Source of the DNA: DASPXK01 sp035637315
Lineage (GTDB): Bacteria; Chloroflexota; UBA6077; JACCZL01
DNA length: 15,902 bases
Reading direction: 5' to 3'
NCBI GenBank assembly: GCA_035637315.1
Contig: DASPXK010000245.1
Span: forward strand, 1 to 15,902
Shown: one piece after another, positions 5,544 through 12,580 of the stretch
Position numbering within the stretch: the stretch's first letter is position 1
How the letters are laid out: every line of letters begins with the position of its first letter
Position numbers and translations under genes: made by a program
The notes under the pieces: generated by a model
The model's database searches: none
Told to the model about the DNA's origin: nothing
The model's input: only the letters and a program-made list of their open reading frames with translations

Positions 5544-7023
5544 TCTTCATTCGTATGCGTGGGATGATCGAACGGTCGAACTCGCCGCAACGGCCAGCTC
5601 CGAGCACCAGGAGGTGAGCCAGGCACCGTTCTGCTTTGCCAATCAGATCGGCAACGTCGACGGTCTGGCAGGTCGGCCCGAACCAGCGCAGCATCTCGAT
5701 GCCCGCCGACAACTTGGATCGGGCGCCATGATAATTGCCGCGCCCCAGGTGATAGAAGCCGACGCCCACCAGGAGGATGCCCTGATACAGGTAGCGCACG
5801 TCGTCGTCGGTGGCGCGCCAGAGCAGCTCGAGAGTCTCATGCTGCTCGAAGAACTCGCCGGTGTTGAACTCCGCGATCCCTTTGAGCAGCTCGGGTGGAG
5901 GCGCCGCGGCGCAGCGAGCCGAGCTGTACGGCCCGCTGCGTCGCTTGTGTGCGCCGGAGAAGTCCCCCCGCTCGCGGTGGCTTGAGCTGTCCTCGGCATC
6001 CTTGGGCGTGCGCGTCGACACCGCGCGCTCGCGCCCCCACCCCCTCGCCCCCTCCCCCAAATTTGGGGGAGGGGGTTGGAGGTGGGGGCCTTGGCCCGCC
6101 TCGAGCAGCTCGCGCGGCAGTGGGAACGTCACGTGTTCGTCTATCACGTGCCGCTCCTGCACTTCGGCCGCCCCGAGCTCGCGCAGCCGCGCCACCGTGG
6201 CCGACACCAGGTATTCGGGGGCCGAGGCGCCGCTGCTCACGGCGACGCTTTGAACGCCCTCCAGCCAGGCCGGCTCGATCTCTTCTGGATCCTGGACCAG
6301 ATAGGCCGGCCGACTCCTGGCGCGGGCAACCTCGACCAGACGATTCGAGTTGGAGCTGTTGTGTGAGCCAACCACGAGCACCAGGTCGGAATCCCCGGAC
6401 AGCTCGGCCACCGCCGCCTGCCGGTTGCTGGTCGCGTAGCAGATGTCTTCCTTCGGTGGCAGCTCCAGGCGTGGGAAGCGGCTTCGCAGCCGATCCAGGA
6501 TGACCTGGGTGTCCTGGACCGAGAGGGTCGTCTGGGTGAGGACCACGACACGGTCCGGGTCCGGCACCGCGACCGAGTCGGCCTCCCCGACCGTCTCGAT
6601 CAAGGTGCCCTGGTGTGGCTCGATCTCGCCCAGGGTCCCGATCGGCTCGGGATGGCCGCGGTGGCCGATGTACAGAACGTGGTAGCCGCGCCTGGCGTAG
6701 CGGATCGCCTCGAGGTGGACCTTGGTGACCAGCGGACAGGTGGCGTCGATCACGCGCAGTCCCCGCGCCTGAGCGGCCGCCCGGTCGGACGGCGGGACGC
6801 CGTGTGCAGAGAAGATGAGGACGCTGCCGTTTGGGACCTCGCTCAGGTCCTCCACGAAGACGGCGCCGCGCGAGCGAAGCTCGGCAACGACCTGCTGGTT
6901 ATGGATGATCTCGTGCTTGACGTAGACGGGAGGCTCGAAGATGTCCAGCGACTGCTCGACGATCTCGACGGCCCGCGAGACCCCAGCGCAGAAGCCGCGC
7001 GGATTAGCGAGCGTGATCTGCAT
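5527..7023 (-). CDS. ispH: IspH (HMBPP reductase) fused to a DUF309 domain
   Basis: Residues 1-311 are a complete 4-hydroxy-3-methylbut-2-enyl diphosphate reductase, the last step of the MEP isoprenoid pathway. The three [4Fe-4S] cysteines are at Cys12 (GFCAGV), Cys96 (DATCPLVTKVH) and Cys195 (CYATSN). The catalytic Glu126 lies in HPEPIGT, and GASAPE closes the domain. Residues 312-375 are a low-complexity linker encoded in part by an inverted-repeat element. Residues 376-480 are a DUF309 helical domain (ELLKGIAEFNTGEFFEQHE, RYLYQGILLVGVGFYHL). The tail MKNEDEE is encoded by a heptamer array. DUF309 proteins are normally separate, so this looks like a fusion caused by repeat insertion; a GTG at 6021 could also start DUF309 separately. 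The start is preceded by a -10 box 6 nt away and no Shine-Dalgarno. Confidence 0.88.
   Translation of the reverse strand: MQITLANPRGFCAGVSRAVEIVEQSLDIFEPPVYVKHEIIHNQQVVAELRSRGAVFVEDLSEVPNGSVLIFSAHGVPPSDRAAAQARGLRVIDATCPLVTKVHLEAIRYARRGYHVLYIGHRGHPEPIGTLGEIEPHQGTLIETVGEADSVAVPDPDRVVVLTQTTLSVQDTQVILDRLRSRFPRLELPPKEDICYATSNRQAAVAELSGDSDLVLVVGSHNSSNSNRLVEVARARSRPAYLVQDPEEIEPAWLEGVQSVAVSSGASAPEYLVSATVARLRELGAAEVQERHVIDEHVTFPLPRELLEAGQGPHLQPPPPNLGEGARGWGRERAVSTRTPKDAEDSSSHRERGDFSGAHKRRSGPYSSARCAAAPPPELLKGIAEFNTGEFFEQHETLELLWRATDDDVRYLYQGILLVGVGFYHLGRGNYHGARSKLSAGIEMLRWFGPTCQTVDVADLIGKAERCLAHLLVLGAGRCGEFDRSIIPRIRMKNEDEE
5528..5553. repeat. Heptamer array (CATTCTT)n across a gene overlap
   Basis: Units CATTCTT, CATCTT (one base lost), CATTCTT, CATTCG. 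On the minus strand it encodes the last residues and stop of the IspH-DUF309 ORF in one frame, and the start codon and first residues of threonine ammonia-lyase in another. The same sequence type occurs at 10544-10563. Confidence 0.85.
6033..6089. repeat. Inverted-repeat hairpin element inside the ispH-DUF309 ORF
   Basis: A perfect 28-bp palindrome at 6048-6075 (five C, T, five C, AAATTT, five G, A, five G) is enclosed by outer arms GCCCCCAC (6033-6040) and GTGGGGGC (6082-6089). It is read in frame as the Pro/Gly-rich linker between IspH and DUF309. The composition is typical of dispersed intergenic hairpin repeats, so its place inside an ORF is unexpected. Confidence 0.85.
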
Positions 7024-7029
7024 GCCACG

Positions 7030-7035
7030 AGTATA
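7030..7035 (-). promoter_or_regulatory. Candidate -10 box for ispH, leaderless
   Basis: TATACT on the minus strand is separated from the ispH ATG by 6 nt (CGTGGC), which would place transcription start at the A of the ATG. No Shine-Dalgarno sequence is present and no good -35 hexamer is seen at 17 bp, because that region is occupied by repeats. Confidence 0.45.
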
Positions 7036-7053
7036 TCAAGGCGAAGGAAGGAG

Positions 7054-7109
7054 GAATGAGGAATGAGGAGGCCGTCCCACTCAGTCCTCATTCCTCGTTC
7101 CTCATTCCT
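7054..7109. repeat. Inverted pair of heptamer arrays (GAATGAG / CTCATTC)
   Basis: Two copies of GAATGAG (7054-7067) and, after a spacer at about 7071-7079, an inverted array of four units related to CTCATTC (7080-7108, with variants reading CTCAGTC and CTCGTTC). The arms can pair to a hairpin of about 14 bp with one mismatch. The right arm encodes the C-terminal MRNEE and the stop codon of the dehydratase. It may act as a terminator-like structure between the dehydratase and ispH. Confidence 0.85.
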
Positions 7110-8044
7110 GGCTCGGCGTTTCCTCCGCACACCAGGACGCCGACGCGTGCCCCTCGAGGGATCTGTGCTGAGCGGGACAGCAGCGCAGCGAGCGCGGCCG
7201 CGCCGCCAGGCTCGGCCATCGTCTGGGTCTCCTCCCACAGGAAGCGCTGGGCCGCCAGGATCTGGGAGTCGGACACCAGCGCGACGCGACTGACGTGCGC
7301 CCGAGCGAGCTCGTAGTTCAACTCGCCCACTCGGCGAGCGCCGAGCGAATCGGCCGCCACTGACTCCAGGCGCTCCAGGTCGACCGGACCGCCCGCCGCC
7401 AGAGCGCTGTGCAGAGTCGGCGCTCCATTCGGCTCGACCCCGATCACGCTCACCCGCGTCTCGCGCAGGCACGTCGCCATGCCGGCGATCAACCCGCCCC
7501 CGCCGACGGCGACGAGCAGGTAGTCGAGCGGCCCAGGAGCGTCCTCGACGAACTCCAGTGCCACGGTGCCCTGGCCGGCGATTACGGCCGCGTCGGCGTA
7601 GGCGTGCACGTACACCCGGCCCGTGCGCTCGGCGTCGGCGTGGGCCGCCTCGGCGGCCGCCGAGTACTCTCGGCCCACCAGCCGGACTTCGGCGCCCCAG
7701 GCGGCGATCCGCTCGCGTTTGACGACTGGCGTCGTCTCGGGGACGTAGACCGTGGCGCGAGCTTCAAGCCGGCGGGCGGCGTAGGCCACGCCCAGCCCGT
7801 GATTGCCCCCTGAGGCCGTGACCACGCCGCGCTCGATCGCTCGCGCGTGCCGCTCGAGCAGCGCGTTGAGCGCGCCGCGTGGCTTGAACGAGCCGGCCAC
7901 CTGGAGGTTCTCCAACTTGAGGACCACGTCCCAATCCAGCTGGCCGCGAGTGGTGGACCCGAGTGGCAGGACCGGCGTGCGGCGGACGTAGGGCGCGATT
8001 CGCGTGGCGGCAGCGCGCACGTCGGCCGGAGTCACGCTCCGCAT
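7088..8044 (-). CDS. PLP-dependent serine/threonine dehydratase (no ACT domain)
   Basis: From the ATG at 8044 the protein has 318 residues, typical of single-domain threonine/serine dehydratases or threo-3-hydroxyaspartate/serine racemase-like members of the fold-type II PLP family. The PLP lysine lies in GSFKPRGA, followed by SGGNHGLGVAYAARR and the phosphate-binding GGGGLIAG. The family start (MRSVTPADVRAAATRIAPYVRRTP) fits 8044. An ATG at 8104 adds 20 residues without similarity. A perfect TATAAT (8059-8054) ends 9 nt before 8044, which supports the shorter form. The last residues MRNEE and the stop are encoded by a heptamer array. It is a clear paralogue of the ACT-containing enzyme at 4203-5543; the substrate cannot be decided. 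Confidence 0.88.
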   Translation of the reverse strand: MRSVTPADVRAAATRIAPYVRRTPVLPLGSTTRGQLDWDVVLKLENLQVAGSFKPRGALNALLERHARAIERGVVTASGGNHGLGVAYAARRLEARATVYVPETTPVVKRERIAAWGAEVRLVGREYSAAAEAAHADAERTGRVYVHAYADAAVIAGQGTVALEFVEDAPGPLDYLLVAVGGGGLIAGMATCLRETRVSVIGVEPNGAPTLHSALAAGGPVDLERLESVAADSLGARRVGELNYELARAHVSRVALVSDSQILAAQRFLWEETQTMAEPGGAAALAALLSRSAQIPRGARVGVLVCGGNAEPGMRNEE

Positions 8045-8053
8045 GGCGCTCGG

Positions 8054-8059
8054 ATTATA
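8054..8059 (-). promoter_or_regulatory. -10 box for the dehydratase, short or no leader
   Basis: A perfect TATAAT on the minus strand lies 9 nt before the ATG at 8044. The leader would be about 0-3 nt and there is no Shine-Dalgarno. No convincing -35 is seen. It mirrors the arrangement in front of ispH. Confidence 0.5.
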
Positions 8060-8124
8060 GGTGGACGCTGTGGCTTCGATGGCCCAGGCAGACGCGTCCG
8101 ACATTAAAGCAACCTTACGCCGGG

Positions 8125-8232
8125 CCGTGGGTCAACTATCGCGCTAGCCACGCTCTTCCGCATCTTCGGCCCGGACCCGTTCCTGCCGCGACTCTTCGTC
8201 CTGGCGCTTGGCGCCCTCGATCCAGCAGCCGT
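8125..8232 (+). pseudogene. Possible remnant of a membrane glycosyltransferase gene
   Basis: The 440-bp gap between the dehydratase and the next gene has no intact ORF that looks genuine. In its first part, one frame reads WVNY and the next reads LATLFRIFGPDPFLPRLFVL then ALGALDPAAVVARR. This pattern (NYPPL, then a helix with F-R-x-F-G-P-x-P-F and R-L) is typical of family-39-type membrane glycosyltransferases near their first luminal loop. A one-base frameshift separates the two pieces, and nothing recognisable follows. I suggest a decayed fragment; chance similarity is possible. The rest of the gap (8233-8470) shows nothing I can name. Confidence 0.3.
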
Positions 8233-8485
8233 CGTCGCCCGCCGAGGGACTCGCCCCACGCCGTCGTCGTCCTGGCCCAGTCCACAGCGGAATCGCTGGC
8301 CGAGGCAGGTTGGAACCAGTTAGGCTTGCATGGTTTGGACGGCCGGCCGGCCGTCTCCCGCCGCCGTACGCCCGCTTCGGCGTCTATCGCCTGGACTCTC
8401 TTGCATCCCGGCTGCCCTGAACGAGTGGGTTCCGGAGCGGCAGGCGCAGTGTGGGGCGGATGTAGGGTGTGAGAGGGGGTTGCGC

Positions 8486-9334
8486 ATGCGGAGCGGGTTC
8501 GTCATCCCGGGCGGCGACGTGTGGAGCATCCCCGACCTGGCCGCCGAGGCGGAGGCGGCTGGCTGGGACGGCGTCTTCATCCCCGACTGCATCTCAATCG
8601 AGACCGAGCGAGTCCCCGCCTCGGCCTGGTTCGACCCGTGGATCGTCTTAGCCGCCGTGGCCATCCGCACCCAGAGAGTACGTCTGGGGCCGATGATCAC
8701 GGCACCGTCGCGGCGGCGGCCGTGGAAGCTGGCACGCGAGACGGTGACCCTCGACCACCTGTCCCGCGGCCGGCTCATCCTTTCGGTCGGTTTGGGGGCG
8801 GCCGGCGACGATGCCGGCTTCTACAAGGTAGGCGAGGCGATGGACCTCAGGGTCCGCGCGCAGCTGCTCGACGAGGGGCTGGAGCTGCTGGCCGGCCTTT
8901 GGAGCGGGCAGCCGGTTAGCTACAGCGGTGAGCACTACCGCGTGCAGGGCATGACGTTGTTGCCGACGCCGGTCCAGTCGCCCAGAATCCCAATCTGGGT
9001 AGTGGGCGCCTGGCCCAGGATGAAATCCATGCGCCGCGCGCTGCGCTGGGACGGGATCCTGCCGATCAAGAAGGATGGGACCGGCGAGGTGATGACTCCT
9101 GCTGACATCCAGGCCATGAAGGCGTTTGTCGCCAAGCGGCGGCGCCAGTCGTCTCCTTTTGATATCGTGGTGGAGGGCGAGACGCCCGGGGACGACCCCG
9201 CGCAAGCGGCTGTGATCGTTCGTCCGCTCGCGGAGGCGGGCATCACCTGGTGGATGGAAACCATGTGGTCTTCCTCCGACGGACTGGAGGCCGTGCGCAC
9301 GAGGATCGGGCAGGGGCCACCTCGTCTCGGCTAG
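8486..9334 (+). CDS. LLM-class (luciferase-like) flavin/F420-dependent oxidoreductase
   Basis: The 282-aa protein has the bacterial luciferase-like TIM-barrel pattern. It opens MRSGFVIPGGDVWSIPDLAAEAEAAGWDGVFIPD, then has VRLGPMITAPSRRRPWKLARETVTLDHLSRGRLILSVGLG in separate strands and helices, and later SYSGEHYRVQGMTLLPTPVQ and PIWVVGAWPRM. Members use FMN or coenzyme F420 to oxidise or reduce varied substrates. At under 300 residues it is slightly short and the C-terminal part is compact. ATG at 8486 follows a purine-rich GAGAGGGGG at 8471-8479. The substrate is unknown. It runs codirectionally with the propeller gene 10 bp downstream, so the two may be co-transcribed. Confidence 0.88.
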   Translation: MRSGFVIPGGDVWSIPDLAAEAEAAGWDGVFIPDCISIETERVPASAWFDPWIVLAAVAIRTQRVRLGPMITAPSRRRPWKLARETVTLDHLSRGRLILSVGLGAAGDDAGFYKVGEAMDLRVRAQLLDEGLELLAGLWSGQPVSYSGEHYRVQGMTLLPTPVQSPRIPIWVVGAWPRMKSMRRALRWDGILPIKKDGTGEVMTPADIQAMKAFVAKRRRQSSPFDIVVEGETPGDDPAQAAVIVRPLAEAGITWWMETMWSSSDGLEAVRTRIGQGPPRLG

Positions 9335-9344
9335 GGCCTGGCGG

Positions 9345-10637
9345 GTGAATCACAGGGCGAACCATCCAGCACCCGTGCTGCGTCGTCGGGGCGGGGTCGT
9401 GGCGCTGGTGGTGGGCGCGGCGGTGCTGTTCGGCGTGCTGGCGCTGTTCGTCTCACCGCGTGTGGGCCGGGCACTCGGGCCGGCTCTCGACGCCGTCGGC
9501 CTGGGTGGCGATCTGGTCGCCCGCCGAGTCGTGGCCCGCGGGCTGCTCAATCCGCGCGGGCTGGCCTTTGGGCCAGACGGGGCGCTGTACGTGGCCGAGG
9601 CCGGCGCGGCCGGGCGCGAACGTGTCCAGGTAGCGCCCAAACAGCAGTACCGCATCGGCAGGAGCGGCCGCGTCTCGCGAATCGGTCCCGACGGCGACCG
9701 AGTCACCCTGGTCGAGGGGCTGCCCTCCACGCTGACCTCCCATGACGACGACGTTGGCCCGACAGGGGTGGCCGTACTGGGTGGCAGCGTCTACGTGCTG
9801 ACCGCCGCGGGAGGCACTTCGTGGGGCGACTCGTCGTTCGACAACGCCGTCTTCAAGATTGGGCCCGGCGGTGCGCTCGCGTCGATATTCGACTACCAGG
9901 GCTACAACCTGCGCGAGCCGAGCCTTGCTCGCCGCTCCGACCCTCGGGCCGACGTGCCCGGTGGGATGCCGTATGGAATGGCGGCGTACGGCCAGCGCCT
10001 GTACACGACTGACGGCAACCTCGAGTTCGTCCTGGAGCTGGGCCCCGATGGCCAGGCCCGCCGGATCCTGGAGTATCCGACCTCGAACCACGTCCTAACC
10101 GGCATCACGTCCGGGCCGGACGGTGCGCTCTACGTGGCCGAGCTCGGGCCGTGGCCCTACCAGGAAGGCAGCGGAAGGATCACTCGCCTCGACTTGGACG
10201 GCCAGGCAACCGAGCGGTGGGCCGGGCTCACGACCCCGATCGCGGTCGCCGTCGCGGACGACGGGACGCTCTACGCCCTCGAGTTCACCGCCCCCCTGCG
10301 CCAGTGGCCCAACACGGGGCGGGTCTTGCGGCGCAGCCAGGATGGTGGGGTGGAAGCTTTGGCGACGCGACTCAATTTCCCGACGGCCATGGCGCTTGGG
10401 CCAGACGGCAACCTGTACGTCGCCAACAACGGCCATCACTCCGCGGACGGCAGTGGCGAGATAGTCCGCCTCGACTTAGGGGCGCAAAGCCCACTGGTCC
10501 GCCTCCGGCAGTGGCTGCGGAGCCTCCACGCCGCTGCCGCGCTCATTCTTCATTCTTCATTCGTCCCGGGCATCCCTGTCCTGACTCATTCGTTGGTACA
10601 GTTGTTGAGGACCACGCACATTGGGAGTCCCCCGTGA
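9345..10637 (+). CDS. ScyD/ScyE-family secreted beta-propeller protein
   Basis: The 430-aa product begins with a membrane anchor or signal (about residues 17-38, VVALVVGAAVLFGVLALFV). NHL-like blades follow, with repeated GPDGALYVAE-type motifs at LAFGPDGALYVAEAG, ITSGPDGALYVAELG and LGPDGNLYVANNGHH. This pattern marks the ScyD/ScyE family, extracytoplasmic propellers named from scytonemin clusters but common in bacteria without that pathway. The propeller ends near GEIVRLDLG. The last 50 or so residues are unlike the family and include ILHSSFV, encoded by a heptamer array, so the original stop may have been displaced. The start is a GTG with a poor ribosome-binding site 10 bp after the upstream stop. 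Its TGA overlaps the GTG of the next gene (GTGA). Confidence 0.85.
   Translation: MNHRANHPAPVLRRRGGVVALVVGAAVLFGVLALFVSPRVGRALGPALDAVGLGGDLVARRVVARGLLNPRGLAFGPDGALYVAEAGAAGRERVQVAPKQQYRIGRSGRVSRIGPDGDRVTLVEGLPSTLTSHDDDVGPTGVAVLGGSVYVLTAAGGTSWGDSSFDNAVFKIGPGGALASIFDYQGYNLREPSLARRSDPRADVPGGMPYGMAAYGQRLYTTDGNLEFVLELGPDGQARRILEYPTSNHVLTGITSGPDGALYVAELGPWPYQEGSGRITRLDLDGQATERWAGLTTPIAVAVADDGTLYALEFTAPLRQWPNTGRVLRRSQDGGVEALATRLNFPTAMALGPDGNLYVANNGHHSADGSGEIVRLDLGAQSPLVRLRQWLRSLHAAAALILHSSFVPGIPVLTHSLVQLLRTTHIGSPP
10544..10563. repeat. Heptamer array (CATTCTT)n in the 3' end of the propeller gene
   Basis: Two perfect CATTCTT units and a partial CATTCG, the same flavour as at 5528-5553. It lies in frame within the C-terminal extension of the ScyD/ScyE-type ORF. 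Confidence 0.85.
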
Positions 10638-11233
10638 GCCCTTCCCGACCCCCAACCTACCATCTGCTTGGCGCACTGCTGCTTCTGACCGGACTCCTGG
10701 TCAGCGGCCCCCAAGCACTCCGCGATGCCCTGGCTCAGAGCGACGCTCGTGACCCGCGCGAGATCGCCCTGTTCGACGAGGACGCCGGCAAGGCGGCCAC
10801 GCTCTTCGCCGACGAGGATGGCGCTGACGACCGTGCTCGCTGGGTGCATCGACGCTGGGAGCGCGACCGCGACAACGAGGACGTTCGGGTTGGCCCGATC
10901 ATCACCGACAACCGCGTCTGGGTCGCCAGGGACGTTTCGAGCGCGCAAGCGATCTACCAGGACCAGGCCGATAAGCAGATCGACTTCCCCGAGGCGGCCG
11001 ACATGCATCGGGGGCCGTTTAAATTTCCCAAGAAGGTCGAGCTGGCGGTCGACGAGTCAACGGCCCTGAGCGCGTGCGTCGACTGCAACGGCCTCACCGG
11101 CATCAACCTGCATCAGCGCGTGGTGGTCCGCAAGGGCAACGTCGTCAGTGTCATCTACATCTTCGGGCGCGAGAAGATCGCGACCGCCGACCTGGTGCTG
11201 TTCTTCGTCGGCAAGCTCGTCGAGCGAATGTGA
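10634..11233 (+). CDS. Secreted protein of unknown function
   Basis: The 199-aa product has an N-terminal signal sequence (YHLLGALLLLTGLLVSG, with possible cleavage after DALAQ near residue 35). The mature part is charged and then mixed alpha/beta. It has a CVDC pair and a C-terminal stretch of strands and helix (RVVVRKGNVVSVIYIFG, then LVLFFVGKLVERM). This ending resembles small extracytoplasmic domains of other secreted proteins in GC-rich bacteria, but I cannot name the family. The GTG start overlaps the TGA of the propeller gene and has GGGAG 6 nt upstream, so it is probably translated in coupling with that gene. The two cysteines could bind a metal or form a disulfide. Confidence 0.72.
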   Translation: MSPSRPPTYHLLGALLLLTGLLVSGPQALRDALAQSDARDPREIALFDEDAGKAATLFADEDGADDRARWVHRRWERDRDNEDVRVGPIITDNRVWVARDVSSAQAIYQDQADKQIDFPEAADMHRGPFKFPKKVELAVDESTALSACVDCNGLTGINLHQRVVVRKGNVVSVIYIFGREKIATADLVLFFVGKLVERM

Positions 11234-11237
11234 AACG

Positions 11238-11336
11238 AGCCGTCAGCCGTCAGCCGTCAGCTATTGATGGCTGATTGCCGACTGCTGATGGCTACGCCTC
11301 AGCTGCTGAGAGCTGATGGCTGACCGCCGATGGCTG
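11238..11336. repeat. Long degenerate heptamer array (AGCCGTC then GATGGCT)
   Basis: Three perfect AGCCGTC units (11238-11258) run into AGCTATT, GATGGCT, GATTGCC, GACTGCT, GATGGCT and, after a short interruption, AGCTGAT, GGCTGAC, CGCCGAT, GGCTGCG. The first block is roughly the reverse complement of the second, so the array can fold back. It fills the convergent gap and encodes the last residues and stop of the epimerase ORF. Confidence 0.85.
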
Positions 11337-12171
11337 CGTCCCGCCAGCTCCAGCGGGGCTGGTAGCCGAGCAGTCGTCTGGCCCTGGTCGAGACGACCGC
11401 CGGGGCGGTCCCGATCAGGCCGGCGGCCATCTGCTCGGTGCCCGGGTAGTAGCGCGGGACCAGCTCTGAGAGCGGCTCGCGCGCCAGCGGATCGTCGGCG
11501 GTGATGAAGAAGGTCTCGCACTCGACCGTCTCGTTCTCGAGCGCCAGCCGAAAGCCGGTCACAAGATCCCGCATGTCGCAGTAGCACCACAGGACTCGGT
11601 GCCGCAGGCCCGGGTCCACCAGCTGCTCGATGTACTGGGGGTACTGAGCTGGTGAGATCAGCAGCGGCGGGCGGACGCAGATCGCCTGGATTCCCGTCCG
11701 CCGGTGGAGAGCGGCCATCGTCTCCTCGTCGACCACTTTAGACAGGCTGTACGCGTCCTGGGGACGGCGCGGGTGCTCTTCGTCGATCGGCAGATAGAGC
11801 GGCGCCATCGGCCGCTCGGCCATGGGGATGCCCAGGGCGTTGATGCTGCTGGCGGCCACGATCTTGCGCAACCCCAGCCGGCCAGCCGCCTCGCCAACGT
11901 TGTAGGTCCCGATGACGTTGGTGCGAAAGACGGTCGGGTAGGGGTGAAAGCGATTGGACGGGATCGCGGCCAGGTGGACGACCGCGTCGGCCCCGCGAAG
12001 GACGTCGTAGACCGCGCCGAGGTCTTCGTGGTCGCCCAGCTTGTACGCAACGCCAGCCGGTGGCTCCGACGGAGCGACTCGGTCGAAGATGGTGACCTCG
12101 TGGCGCGGCGCCAGCTCGCGCACTAGCCACGTGCCAATCCGGCCCGATCCTCCCGTAACCACGACTCGCAC
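11299..12171 (-). CDS. NAD-dependent epimerase/dehydratase (extended SDR)
   Basis: The 290-aa protein is an extended short-chain dehydrogenase/reductase. It has the dinucleotide loop GGSGRIG (residues 7-13), an Asp30 after beta-2 that favours NAD, HLAAIPS near 66-72, AASSINALG with the catalytic Ser at 108/109, and the Tyr141-x3-Lys145 pair in YSLSK. Family members epimerise or oxidise nucleotide sugars or uronates; the short length and C-terminal region resemble uronate-dehydrogenase-like or UDP-glucose-epimerase-like proteins, but the substrate is undecided. GTG at 12171 has GAGAGG 5 nt upstream. The C-terminal end (IGGQPSALSS and stop) lies in a heptamer array, and another array of the same type lies just upstream of the start, so repeats bracket the gene. 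Confidence 0.9.
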   Translation of the reverse strand: MRVVVTGGSGRIGTWLVRELAPRHEVTIFDRVAPSEPPAGVAYKLGDHEDLGAVYDVLRGADAVVHLAAIPSNRFHPYPTVFRTNVIGTYNVGEAAGRLGLRKIVAASSINALGIPMAERPMAPLYLPIDEEHPRRPQDAYSLSKVVDEETMAALHRRTGIQAICVRPPLLISPAQYPQYIEQLVDPGLRHRVLWCYCDMRDLVTGFRLALENETVECETFFITADDPLAREPLSELVPRYYPGTEQMAAGLIGTAPAVVSTRARRLLGYQPRWSWRDAAIGGQPSALSS

Positions 12172-12184
12172 GTGTGCCTCTCGA

Positions 12185-12205
12185 AGCCGTCAGCAGTCAG
12201 CCGTC
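12185..12205. repeat. Short heptamer array (AGCCGTC)n
   Basis: AGCCGTC, AGCAGTC, AGCCGTC in the same orientation as the array at 11238-11258. It sits just upstream of the epimerase start. Confidence 0.75.
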
Positions 12206-12285
12206 GGCGACCAGGGAAGCCTCGAGCCCATGGTACACGGTTGCCTGGGGCCTACCCGTGACTCGCGACGCGCGACTGGGGGATC

Positions 12286-12430
12286 GGCCGGCCCCGACGA
12301 GTCGGGGCCGGCCCCGATCCGGGAGCGGCTACCGGGCGCGGTTTGCTCGCTCCCCTGAAAACGGGCCCCGACAGGTCGGGGCCCGGAGGCTGGAGTCGGG
12401 CGGCGGTGACTGGGGGCGGTCCCGCCGCCC
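12286..12430. other. Cluster of three GC-rich hairpins in a 435-bp gap
   Basis: The gap 12172-12606 holds no convincing gene. It holds three strong stem-loops. GGCCGGCCCCGAC (12286-12298) pairs with GTCGGGGCCGGCC (12301-12313). CGGGCCCCGAC (12362-12372) pairs with GTCGGGGCCCG (12375-12385). GGGCGGCGG (12398-12406) pairs with CCGCCGCCC (12422-12430). The first two share the core GGCCCCGAC/GTCGGGGCC. No T-runs follow. A smaller stem (TCAGGC/GCCTGA, 12518-12533) lies further on. They may be transcription-end signals for the minus-strand two-component operon, copies of a repeat family, or part of a structured RNA. Confidence 0.65.
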
Positions 12431-12544
12431 GGCAGTGACTGACGGGCCTAAGGGAGGGGACGCCCGACGTCACATGCCTCGCATACGCATCATACGCCGT
12501 CTCGAGGGGACCGGCTGTCAGGCGAGGGCCTGAATCTTGACGGG

Positions 12545-12580
12545 GAGTTTCCCCTACTCAGGCGTAGGAATTTTCCCCAC
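12545..12580. promoter_or_regulatory. Composite dyad, candidate regulator site
   Basis: GGGGA-GTT-TCCCC lies next to CCTAC-N6-GTAGG and then AATTTTCCCC. The nested symmetry in an AT-richer pocket looks like a regulator-binding site or a small structured element. It lies downstream of the response-regulator gene, so a role in its transcription is not obvious; it could serve the epimerase gene to the left. Confidence 0.3.

Noticed and set aside
8208..8420. 70-aa ORF in the gap before the LLM oxidoreductase
   Set aside because: No ribosome-binding site, Pro/Arg-rich and out of frame with the possible glycosyltransferase fragment.
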